From: Sesamum alatum | Lineage: Eukaryota > Streptophyta > Magnoliopsida > Lamiales > Pedaliaceae | NCBI GenBank assembly: GCA_034509735.1 | Contig: JACGWO010000001.1 | Coordinates: forward strand, 30,569,966-30,633,965 | DNA: 64,000 nucleotides | Direction: 5' to 3' | In this document: positions 45,935 to 56,469 of the stretch, piece after piece | Numbering within the stretch: the first letter of the stretch is position 1 | How the letters are laid out: each line of letters begins with the position of its first letter | Translations under genes and position numbers: made by a program | Notes under the pieces: model-generated | What the model was told of the DNA's origin: nothing | What the model saw: the letters and a program-made list of their open reading frames with translations, nothing else | Database searches by the model: none

Positions 45935-46209
45935 CTAGTCGTCGCTGCACGCGGTACTCGCGAGCATATAAAAAGAATTGTGTGAGATTTAAAAAAAAAA
46001 AATTTGTGAAGGAATGAGAAAAAAATAGTTAGTAGGAAGAAAGAAACATGGAGTGATGTGAGAGAAACCTAGAGTAGTGGGTTGAGAGAAAAAATAATAA
46101 AATTACTTTCCTGGCCAATAATTATTTTAAGGAAAAAAGATGATTGAAGGGTAAATTTGGGCATTCAAAAGTTGGTACGCCAAAAGATTTGCTTTTATAA
46201 TAGTATAGA
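45935..46209 (-). mobile_element. Non-autonomous Helitron, 275 bp
   Basis: On the minus strand it starts TCTATACTATTATAAAAGC and ends GCGTGCAGCGACGACTAG. It lies between A and T as Helitrons require, with a TC start and a CTAG (CTRR) end. A palindrome CTCGCGAG stands about 20 bp from the 3' end where the Helitron hairpin belongs. No Rep-helicase sequence. Confidence 0.82.
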
Positions 46210-46259
46210 TTATAAATTTCCAATTTTTATCTATCCAAAAACCTACTATAAAGAAATGA

Positions 46260-46485
46260 ATTGTTCCCTATACTAAAAATAATTACGATTTAAAATCATA
46301 ATAAATTTTTATTTTCTACCTCGAGCAAATAAAATCATTGCAACAAGTTAAATTTTCATCACGATCAATCAAATTTTGTCATGATTTAGTTATGCCAAAA
46401 CACTCGTATTCTTAGTTTTTAGCTATGATTAATGTTTTGATCTTGTGTGGAAAAATAAAAGTTGCGTAGTCGTGGATAATTTATA
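46260..46485. mobile_element. Second decayed relative of the CACTA MITE
   Basis: Words CATCACGATCAATCAAATTTTG, GCTATGATTAATGTTTTG and TAGTCGTGGATAATTT follow the same order as in 8279-8601. Ends are worn. Confidence 0.45.
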
Positions 46486-46489
46486 AAAT

Positions 46490-46807
46490 GACTAGATTTT
46501 TTGGACGGGCTCTTGCCTTGGTGGTTTTTCATCTGTTTGCTTCTCTTTTTCAACATGTTTTGAAGTGGATGAGCGATTATGGCTTTACTCCTCAGCATTT
46601 GTATGCTCGAGTTTGTTTACCAACTAAGCAATATGGAGGTCTTTGTCCTCCACAATCCGTTGGAGGTGGACTATGTCTTGGGCCATTTGAACAACTTGTT
46701 CCTCCATCATCGTGGCCCTGTCATCATGGTTGGGAGAGTTGTAGAAGGAGTAGAAATTGATCTCGGTAGGCCTTGCCGAGTTCGAACCATCAAGGAGTGG
46801 TGTCCAC
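46490..46807 (-). pseudogene. Retrotransposon internal fragment with gag-like coiled coil
   Basis: On the minus strand, downstream of the LTR-E end at 46808, a reading gives MAQDIVHLQRIVEDKDLHIA, then QLVNKLEHTNAEE. This is the coiled-coil wording seen in N-terminal gag of some plant retrotransposons. The expected primer site is degraded (GTGGACACCACTCC). Superfamily assignment is uncertain. Confidence 0.5.
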
Positions 46808-47250
46808 TGAAAGAATCGTTTAAGGCCCGGGAACGTAATGAAAGTGTAAAAATACGTAATTTAATGCATAATTTTAAACGGATTCAAAGGGGTATTCCCT
46901 TTGAAGTCCCGTGCGTTCAGTGTATGTCAAAGCATAAATAACGAAAGAGAAAATGCTGGACATGTGGCTAAAATGATGTGAACATAGATACATGAAAATG
47001 TAAAAGAAAGTCAACCTTTGATCACAACACGTAGAACGGGTTCGTGCGTTGTTCCTTTGCTTTTTTTTTTCCTTCGTTCACTTGAGAATTCAATGTAGAA
47101 TTCCTCTAAGTATTGTCCACACCACAAAAGGGATTCAAAATATAGTTTATTGCTAGATAAAATATAGTGAAGAGAAGAAGAAAATAATTCCAAACTTAAC
47201 ACTGTTGATTAGTGCTTTTTGGAATGTTTAAGTTCTAACTTTGAATCCAA
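46808..47250 (-). repeat. LTR family E, 3' part, inverted
   Basis: Read on the minus strand it ends GATTCTTTCA at 46808 and resembles 29300-29723. Its U5 hairpin is perfect: TTCAAAGGG-AATAC-CCCTTTGAA at 46883-46905. The 5' part is lost; the boundary with the leader at about 47250 is approximate. Confidence 0.7.
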
Positions 47251-47730
47251 TTCAAGCCCACTGTGGATTTATGGTCAATTTAAGGGTAGGCCTATGCTAT
47301 TACAAGATTTTGTAACCATTGCATGCACTGGGCCTTGTAAATCCTCTTCGCTTTCTTGGGCTCTCCATCGTGGGCCTCACCTGGCCTCTTCTCCATGGAT
47401 CCTCCACGGGCCAACCGATAGCCTCCTCCATGGGCCTCCAACGCCTTGGGCTTGTCTTCTCTTGTAGCTTTTATTTACAAAAATAAAGCTTCACTCCTAA
47501 TCTACAGTCATTACATCATAAAAATAAGAAACCCCAATCAGTAGTTGGGGGGAGTACATTAGGAGGGAGAAAAAAGCCTTAATATGTCAAGGCAAAAACG
47601 AGAGAGGTAAGAAGATGCAAAGAGGCACGCATGCCCCAACCCAACAAATAAATTTAAATAAATCATACATGCAGTCTAAGGGCTTTGTGATGATCCTTTG
47701 TCAATCAAATTAACGCAAATATAACAAATA
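47251..47730 (-). other. Copia leader fragment (part of a minus-strand LTR-B element)
   Basis: It matches 54050-54430 in order (GGGCCTTGTA, ACAAGCCTTAA-like, GAGGCACGCA, CCAACA, GGGCTTTGTGAT). It is cut at 47730 by LTR-A and continues at 59881 beyond that LTR's other end, as the shared AAATA shows. Confidence 0.7.
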
Positions 47731-49150
47731 TGTTAGAATAGGTGACCATGTAAGCCAATTTTGGCAGGAATCTTTAGCCTATGTCTAGACAATTTCAGGT
47801 GTTTGATAAAATATATATGAATAAAGAAGTGAAAAATTCATATGGCAATACTTTGTTTACGTTCACTTATACCTGCTTTCACATATCTGTTCACTACGCA
47901 AACAAAGCCCACGGACTGAGAATCGATTTCGGGGATTGGGACTATGCTTGGAGGTAGGTCCATGAAATCAGTCTTACCGAATCAGTCCGGAAATCTCCAA
48001 GTCAAGGAATCCCGAAAATGGGTACCGGGATTCCCTTTGAGACTTGCACTAAGCATCTGCTGTCGTATTTCATCGACGGGTGACGAAGGTCGTCTAAGCA
48101 ATGTTAGTGGGTCAGCATGCTAGGAAGCAGCTGACTGAGGTGACTCGCGGGAACCGTCTTACGGAGGACCTTGAGTATGGTCTGCAAGGTATGACGTATT
48201 CCCGGTTCCAACGGTACAGGTCAAGTCCTTTGACTTGAGGAACTGCTGAGTTTACCTGCGCATCAGGTCTGTATCTTAGATATGGTGAGAGATTGCCAAA
48301 ATACTCTTGAGTAGTCATAAGCCATGTCTAGTGCAGCTCGAGTGTACAGAGTGACAGTAGTTTCCAAGAAAGGATCTGTCTCCTGTCAAAAGGTATTGAC
48401 AGTTGAGTCTCATGTATGCTTTGTGTCTTGTCCCTAAAATCTGTGGCCACAGTAACTGAACAGAAGGGAAGGTTTCCCTTGCGGCGTTTAGTAAGGACAG
48501 ACCGACACTTAGGTCCAAAATGGGTACCTGCATTTTTCGTGACCCTAGACACTAAGTGATGAGACCGAAGACAGAAGGACAAGTGTACTGTTAGGGCCTG
48601 AATGTTCATCCCCGATTATTTCACCTAGTCTCTAGTGCCATGGACCGTTGCTAGATGGCCACCCATGGTAACGGGCGGATTCTAGGAATCCGACCAAGTC
48701 TAGCTGAAAGGTGAACCTAAAGAGTCACACACTATCCACACACACTTAAGTATTTAATTTGGAATTAAATATTGGAGTAAAGGAATGATTAAATTAGATT
48801 TAATCGGGTCCCATATTTTCTTGCAGAAATTAATTCCTTCTATTTGATAAAGGGAATTAAATTAATAAATTGGATTTATTAAGGGAATTGATTTAGTGGG
48901 CCTAGAATAAATATTAATATTTATTTATTATATTTATTTGGCCTTTTGGAATATTTAATGGAATTTAAATATTCCATTAAATTAAAATCAACGGTTGAGA
49001 TGGAAAGGGGAGATGGAAGGCTATGATTGGTTTGAATAGGTCAAACACTAGTTTGACTAGGACTTTGACTAGGTCAAAATCCTAGTCAAATTAGAGTTCT
49101 TAGAGTTGGAGTTTTAAAAAGGATTAAACTCCTCCTCTATATAAACCTCT
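47731..49150 (+). repeat. LTR family A, left part, with TSD AAATA
   Basis: TGTTAGAATAGGTGACC follows AAATA (47726-47730). The dyad block is near 48622-48675, the TTGAC cluster at 49030-49090 and TATA near 49134. It is cut 10 bp after the TATA box by LTR-C at 49151. The matching right end is at 59875, followed by AAATA. Confidence 0.93.
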
Positions 49151-51343
49151 TGAAGGACAAGCGGATCCGCCCGGGACGCGAGCGGAAGCGAGGAAGCGAG
49201 AAATTATGCGCAAATTTAAATCAAATTCAAAATACGCGAATTCCAAGGGGTGTACCCTTGGGTGCTCAACCGGGCGTTCGATGTAGGATGTGTAAATATT
49301 GAAAACATATATTTAAACACATAGGGCATAGATATATAAATGAAATCAATCAAAGCGTAATACCGTTACCTTTGATTGTTTAGCGTATGCTCTCGGCTAC
49401 TAGCGTTGTTCCTTCTCCGGAATGCTCACGAAATCCAAACGTATGGATTCTCCAAAGGTGATCCACACCAAACCGGAAGAAACACACGTTCTTCTTGCTA
49501 GAAAAGAACGGGTTTAGGAAGGAATCGGTTTAAGAGAAGAACACTATGAATTAGTGTTCTCTTAAACTTACTTTGTTCTTCTTCTTGATTCAAAATCAAG
49601 TGAAGAACACAAGTGTGAGAGAGGGAGGGAGCACGAAATTTTGAGAGAGAGGAGAGGATTTTTGTCTTCTCTTTTTCCTAGAAAAAGATGAATAATGAAT
49701 CACTTATGCTAGGTGTTGTATATTCTAATATATATACATAATTAATGTGATTATTGGAATGTGTCTAGGTTCATCCAAGGATGTCTAGATTCATTCCAAT
49801 CAATCACCATCAATTCTTCAATCAAGCCTACCAAAATTTATGGTATGATCAAATCATACCAAAAGGGAAGAGCTTGATTGGAGTTGATTTGTCTCTTTCC
49901 AAAAGAGACAAGTCAACATACCACCTAGCATGCAACATGGCTGATTTTGCTTCCTCCAAGGGAGCATGTCGGCTATGTTTAATTAAGGGAAGAAGTCCAA
50001 CTTCTTCCTATTCCAACTTAGGAATTATTTCTCCTCTCGGGTATAATTTAACGGACCGGATTTTATCGTAATCCAATTACGACGAACCCAATATTAAATC
50101 CAATTTAATGTCCACTTAAATTATTCCCGTTGATCTTTTAATCCAATTAAAAGATCCAACGTCTCAACATCTCAACTTTCCATATTTAATCGAAAATCCA
50201 ATTTACCGATTAAATGAAAGCCCGATACAATATCGGCCCGTCCATCCAATGGACTTTCCCTTAAGTAATCCAATTACTTATTTTATCCTTCGAGATTGAC
50301 TCCAAGTCGATCTCTCAACCTCCTCGGTGATTTGTGTGTGACCCTTTAGGTTCACCCTCAGCTAGACTTGGGCCCGTGTCCCACAAGGGCCCGTTACCAT
50401 GGGTGGCCGTCTAGCAACGGTCCATGGCACTAGAGACTAGGTGAATTGGCGTGAACATTTAGGCGCCGATTCCATACGGGTACGATCCTTCCGTCTACCG
50501 TCTCCCGCCCTTAGTCTAGGGTATGGAATTGGGCGTCGGTTCCCATCCTTGACTAGGCATCTATGCTTAATACTCGAGACCACGTATGCTTCATTGCGTC
50601 GACACAGGAAACCATTCCCTGTTCGACCAACCACTGTGGCCACAGCTTCAAACAGCATGAACGTGTCTCCGAGTGCATAGGAGATACCTCTGTCACATAC
50701 TGACAGGGGACGGATCCTCTTCTTGGAATCCACCGTCCTCGCTACACATTCCGACTGCACTGGACAAGGCTTATAATGATCATCTTACAGAATGATCACC
50801 TCTCGCCAGATCCAAGATACAGCCGTCCTGTGCACGTGACTGCCATGATTCCTCAAGTCTGAGGATTACTCCCGTACTATCGGAACCGGGGAATCCAATC
50901 ATACCGACCAAGCCTCCAAGGCTTCCATATGATGATCCTCGCGAGTCAGTCCAGTCGGCTCGACCCCAGTCGCCTGTCGCGGATGAAACACGGCACTCAT
51001 CCAATGAACACGACTCTTGACGCAAGTCTCAATAGGACTCTCGGTGCCCTGTCTCGAGGTCCTCGACTTGGAACGTTTCAGACCCAACTCTTAATCAGTT
51101 GGTTTCATGACCACCATCCAATGCGTGGCCCAACTGCACGAGTTGTTATCCATGGTCTGTGGGCTTTGTTGCGATATAAGTTAAACACCATTTTAACAAA
51201 TGTAAGATGAGCGCAACAAAGAAGGTACCATTGGTGACGAACACTCATCTTATTCATCACATAATAATATTACATTCACATCAAGTTGTCGGATAGGTTA
51301 CAAATTGCCAAACCTATTGGCTTTCTGGTCACCTATTCCAACA
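49151..51343 (-). repeat. LTR family C, inverted, inside LTR-A
   Basis: Minus-strand TGTTGGAATAGGTGACC to TTGTCCTTCA, about 2.19 kb, is flanked by CCTCT at 49146-49150 and 51344-51348, with LTR-A continuing on both sides. The U5 stem CCAAGGG-TACAC-CCCTTGG is at 49244-49263. The palindromes are at 49842-49860 and 49883-49917. Structurally it is a solo LTR. Confidence 0.95.
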
Positions 51344-51812
51344 CCTCTAGCTTCCAACAATTGTAGGATGATGAAATTCCAACACACACACACAACACAC
51401 AATTTTCGGCCCCTTCTCCCATCTCTCTCGTCCGCCTCTCTCTCCACTCTCTCCAAGAAATTATTTTTCTAGTTCTCTTGTTCTTGTAATATTAGAACTT
51501 AGATGAATCAATACTGTTAATTGATAACGTGTCGTTGATTCATCCACTCCAAAATATACACTTGTTCGTTGCTAGCACGACGTACAAGATACGTGGGTGG
51601 ATCGTGTGTCATGATTTGGAGGGTCTCAAGAACGAGATCTTGGTGCAAAACGGGGAACAACGCGTGTAGCCGTTGAAGACGAAAACGACAACGGGTAGGT
51701 CTCAGTTTATGTTTTCGCCTCTTTTATTTTTCAACCCTATGGTCTCCATGATTGCTTACGTGTTATTTATTCATGAGATACACCGAACACCTGGGAAATT
51801 TCAAGGGCACAC
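51344..51812 (+). repeat. LTR family A, right part, first copy, truncated
   Basis: It continues LTR-A after the inserted LTR-C but stops at GGGCACAC inside the loop of the U5 hairpin. Beyond that point lies minus-strand copia coding DNA, joined through a CAC overlap. The same stretch, complete, recurs at 59295-59875 with a few percent differences. Confidence 0.88.
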
Positions 51813-52203
51813 AGACATCTATATGGATCAAATCCAACAGACCACTGGCTAGCGTACTTCGTCCAACAAAGGGTTTCTTGGTCATCTTTCCCTTTAGACA
51901 GGATTCGCAGGTCGGTAGGTTGTCCAAATCGTCTATTTCTAGACTCTTTGAGTCCACCAACCTTCTTAACCTATCTTTAGAGATATGACCTAACCTCGTA
52001 TGCCATATCTGTGCGTTATTATGATCATCACGTTTTCGTTTGTGTTCTGCAGTCATAATCCAATTAGACTGTTGAAGTATGTACAGACCGTTGACCAATG
52101 TACCAAGCAAATGAGAAATACCATCTTTGATAATGAAAAAACCGTTTTTATTGATAGTAAATTCATATCCCTCCTTATCAAGGACCGGGATGGAAACAAT
52201 GTT
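51813..52203 (-). pseudogene. Copia protease-integrase spacer and integrase zinc region (family C)
   Basis: Minus strand, directly downstream of the gag-protease frame after a nonsense change at 52204 (Lys codon to TAA in YVPTMI*NIVS). It reads INKNGFFIIKDGISHLLGTL, IWHTRLGHISKDRLRRLVDS and LPTCESCLKGKMTKKPF in one frame, giving the H-H-C-C zinc ligands. It ends inside GLLDLIHIDVC at the junction with LTR-A, so the catalytic core, RT and RNase H are missing. Confidence 0.92.
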
Positions 52204-53318
52204 TTAAATCATGGTAGGTACATAGAAACAGTTGTTCACAATAATCCTAACATGACTACTAATGGCTAACTCTAGTGATCCTACGGCCTCCGCAGCAACG
52301 GCCTTGCCATCGCCTAGCCTCAGGATCATCTCATCCTTGGTTAGCCTTCTACTTCTTTGCAGTGCCTGCAGATCACTGCAGATGTGAGCACCACACCCGG
52401 TATCCAATACCCATGAAGCAGAATTAGTAATCATATTAACTTCAACCACAAACACACCTGGGTTGGAGAGGAGTTGTGGGCACTCCCTCTTCCAATGCCC
52501 TTTCCCTTGGCAATGCATGCAGACATCATTTGCCTTGGACCGCTGAGAACCACGGGCCTTCCCTTTCCCTTTGCTCGGTTCAACCGGAGCAACAGGGACG
52601 CCCGGAGCGTGAGCAGGGGCCACAACCGTCTTCCCTTTGCCCTTCTTCCTCTTCCAGCGTCCGGCCCTCTTGCCATTCGCCTTGGAGATCGAAGCCTCTC
52701 CTATCAATACCGCCGGCGCCGACTTGTGGGTCGTTGCCTCGTATTGGACCAGCATGTTGATCAACTCATGAATAGACTTCTCAAGTCCATTAATGTTGTA
52801 GTTTACAACAAACGGGTCATAGGATGGAGGAAGCGACTGGAGGATTACGTCAATGTACGTGTCATTGTTAAGCCCAGCTTTAAGGTCCTCGAGTTTCTCC
52901 ACTAGGGAGAGCATCTTGACCCCATGACTCTGTACAGACGCTCCTTCAACGAGCTTGGTGCCAAAGAATGCTTTTGTGGCGGCATATCTAATATGCCTAT
53001 CCGGAACCGCATAAACCTCGTTCATGCGGAGCATTATGGCGGAGATGTTGTCCAGCCTCTCATACTGCTTCTGGATGTCGTTAGACATCGAAGCTAGTAT
53101 GATACTGCGTACTTTCCGGTTGTCCTCATGCCATTTCTCGAACGTCAAACGTTCTTCAGGCGTGGACCCCTCCGGTAAGTCGCTCGGTGGCGGCTCGTCC
53201 AAGACGTAGCCTTGGTTCTTAAAACCGAGGACAATCCTCAGGTTTCTCAGCCAGTCCGAATAGTTCGTTCGTTGAATTTGTTAGTCTCAAGAATCATGGT
53301 TAACGGGTTCTTAGACAT
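52204..53318 (-). pseudogene. Copia gag-protease, best preserved in the window (family C)
   Basis: The start is set at ATG 53316-53318 (MSKNPLTMILETNKFN), matching the gag start at 14315. A one-base loss near 53264 shifts the frame. After it, 332 codons are open (53202-52204). These show the UBN2-type core (VRSIILASMSNDIQKQYERL, AATKAFFGTKLVEGASVQSH), a basic Lys/Gly stretch and the zinc knuckle CMHCQGKGHWKREC. The intact protease box is SWVLDTGCGAHIC. Codon use and length fit a plant copia gag. It is the youngest-looking coding piece here, yet not functional because of the shift and the stop. Confidence 0.93.
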
Positions 53319-55153
53319 ATCTACATTAATGAAAATGTAAAGCAGAAATTAGCAGATGATGGTATATTATTGTTCAAGTTGAAGACTTGGTCTTTTAGTC
53401 TTTAAACCCTCCCACTATTTATACGAAAGTCCGCCACTCTCAAGCGGAGTTTCGGGAAACCATTTCCTAGTGGGCTTGGGATCCACAAGCGTAATCTCCA
53501 TGCCCCGCTTTTACGATTCACATGAAGAAAGACCTCGTGGGAGATATCCAATATCATTCTCATCCAATGAGATTCCCAAGATATTTTGCCTCACCTATTC
53601 ACATGGTCCCGAGGACTCCAAGAGAACCATGTTACTCAATATTGGGCCCGACCCATCAACCAAATCATGCCTCAAACTGTCGCCCCCACGACTCGTGACA
53701 CAGGGAAACAGCGAGCGCAGTTTTTTTGTTCACAACAATAGTGCAGCTTTCCCCTATTCCAAGTGTGCCACGACTCGTGAGACCACACTTGGGTAGTGGT
53801 AGCTTACTCACCACATTGCTGTGGATGGAAGGCACGGACAGACCAAAATACCATTTTGATCCAAGTCCGTTCTGGGCCTAATATTTAATTTGGTCCAACC
53901 AAATGAGAGTTTAAGTGTGACCGAGACCTCATCACATTATGGTGTTTTAGCATGCATAAATATCCAATATTTAAAGCGATAAATAAAAAAACGCCGCATG
54001 CATAAAACATAGCATACCCCTGTTAGGATGATCACAAGCCCAACCTATGCGACCCACTGAGCCCGCAGCGAGTCTATGGTCTGTCTAGGGTGGTCCTAAA
54101 TTATTACAATAGTAATATACTCAGTGTCATTCCAATGGGCCTTGTAGTGCTTTTGTTTCACGCCTTGATGCTCCTCCTTGGGGTCTCCGACTCCAATTGC
54201 TTGTTAAAATTGAAACCTCACCAATCCTATCTACTCTCATTACAACTGAAAGTAATACATCGGTAATAAAGAAAACAAGCCTTAACATCATGAGGCTGAA
54301 AATACGGGAGATGATAGTCCCAAAAAACAAGAGGCACGCAGGCCCACCCAACAGAAAATAAATAAACATTCATTCATCCATACACAAGGTCTAGGGCTTT
54401 GTGATCATCCCATGTTGATTCCATCAACTCACATATAACATAATTATTCCAAATAATCATGCAATAAAACCAATGGATATTCCAAAAAATCCAAGTGATG
54501 TCCAACATCACAAAAGCATAAACATATAAATAATATGCAAAATTCAAATTTCAAATTTAATGGACATTTTACACAATGCATCCAATGCATGTATTAATCC
54601 CAAATTAATTAAGCAAATTTAATTCAAGGAATAATCCAATTATCCCAAAATCAAAAAATGCAAAATTAACATATTTTCAGAATATCGTGCAGAAAATTAA
54701 AAAAATCAAATTTTCCGGAAAAAGTCGAAAAACGGCACAAAACGGCCCAGCCGTTGTGCTGGTCGGCCGGCCGCGCGCGCGCGCTGGCCCTCGGCCAGCA
54801 GCGGCCGGCTGCGCACAGCACGCGCGCGCGCCCCTGCGCGCGCTGGCCGAAGCTCAGCGCGCGCAGGCGCCCGCATGCGCGCGGCCACTGCCGGCCCGAC
54901 CAAAATTTTTTTTTTTGTTTTGTTTTTTTTTTTTTAAAACTGTTTCAGCACAATAACATTAATATTATTCTGAAAATAAGCATGCAATTTTAGATCCAAT
55001 CTAACAAAATTAAGCATGCCAAAAGTCCATTAAATCCAAACAATTGAATCATCATATTATTCATATATTTATGTTATCTAACATGCCAATAAAGCCATTT
55101 AAAAGCAAATAGATCATGCCAAACACATAGATCTATGCCCCTTACATCGAACC
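53319..55153 (-). other. Untranslated leader of the family-C element with GC-rich island
   Basis: This is about 1.8 kb between primer site and gag on the minus strand. The GC island is at 54740-54900. The palindrome CCACGACTCGTGA occurs at 53686 and 53768, spaced 82 bp, as in the LTR-B leader (83 bp). There is no protein homology. Confidence 0.75.
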
Positions 55154-55169
55154 GGGCTCTGATACCACT
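55154..55169 (-). other. tRNA primer-binding site of the family-C element
   Basis: On the minus strand AGTGGTATCAGAGCCC follows the LTR-C end TTGTCCTTCA. It contains the exact 12-base complement of initiator-Met tRNA, and links LTR-C to this gag-protease. Confidence 0.93.
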
Positions 55170-56469
55170 TGAAGGACAAGCGGATCCGCTCGGGAGCGCG
55201 AGCGGAAGCGAGGAAGCGAGAAAATGCGCAAATTTAAATCAAATTCAAAATACGCGAATTCCAAGGGTGTACCTTTGGGTGTTCAACCGGGCGTTCGATG
55301 TAGGATGTGTAAATATTGAAAACATATATTTAAACACATAGGGCATAGATACATAAATGAAATCAATCTAAGCGTAATAAACCGTTACCTTTGATTGTTT
55401 AGCGTATGCTCCCGGCTACTAGCGTTGTTCCTTCTCCGAATACTCACGAAATCCAAACGTATGGATTCTCCAAAGGTGATCCACACCACACCCGAAGAAA
55501 CACACGTTCTTCTTGCTAGAAAAGAACGGGTTTTGGAAGGAATCGGTTTAAGAGAAGAACACTATGAATTAGTGTTCTCTTAAAACTTACTTTGTTCTTC
55601 TTCTTTGATTCAAAATCAAGTGAAGAACACAAGTGTGAGAGAGGGAGGGAGCACGAAATTTTGAGAGAGAGAAGAGGATTTTTGTCTTCTCTTTTTCCTA
55701 GAAAAAGATGAATAATGAATCACTTATGCTAGGTGTTGTATATTCTAATATATATACATAATTAATGTGATTATTGGAATGTGTCTAGGTTCATCCAAGG
55801 ATGTCTAGATTCATTCCAATCAATCACCATCAATTCTTCAATCAAGCCTACCAAAATTTATGGTATGATCAAATCATGCCAAAAGGGAAGAGCTTGATTG
55901 GAGTTGATTTGTCTCTTTTCCAAAAGAGACAAGTCAACATACCACCTAGCATGCAACATGGCTGATTTTGCTTCCTCCAAGGGAGCATGTCGGCTATGTT
56001 TAATTAAGGGAAGAAGTCCAACTTCTTCCTATTCCAATTTAGGAATTATTTCTCCTCTCGGTATAATTTAACGGACCGGGTTTTATCGTAATCCAATTAC
56101 GACGAACCCAATATTAAATCCAATTTAATGTCCACTTAAATTATTCCCGTTGATCTTTTAATCCAATTAAAAGATCCAACGTCTCAACATCTCAACTTTC
56201 CATATTTAATCTAAAATCCAATTTACCGATTAAATGAAAGCCCGATACAATATCGGCCCGTCCATCCAATGGACTTTCCCTTAAGTAATCCAATTACTTA
56301 TTTTATCCTTCGAGATTGACTCCAAGTCGATCTCTCAACCTCCTCGGTGATTTGTGTGTGACCCTTTAGGTTTACCCTCAGTTAGACTTGGGCCCGTGTC
56401 CCACAAGGGCCCGTTACCATGGGTGGCCGTCTAGCAACAGTCCATGGCACTAGAGACTAGGTGAATTGG
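55170..56469 (-). repeat. LTR family C, 5' LTR, 3' portion
   Basis: Minus strand, from its end TTGTCCTTCA at 55170 to about 56469, where the plus-strand LTR-C begins. The rest of this LTR resumes at 58704 after a loss of about 320 bp relative to 49151-51343. The palindromes are at 55862-55880 and 55903-55938. Confidence 0.9.

Noticed and set aside
46488..46941. Plus-strand frames at 46488-46760 and 46579-46941 as a host gene
   Set aside because: They run antisense through an inverted LTR-E end and a gag-like fragment, so they are shadows.
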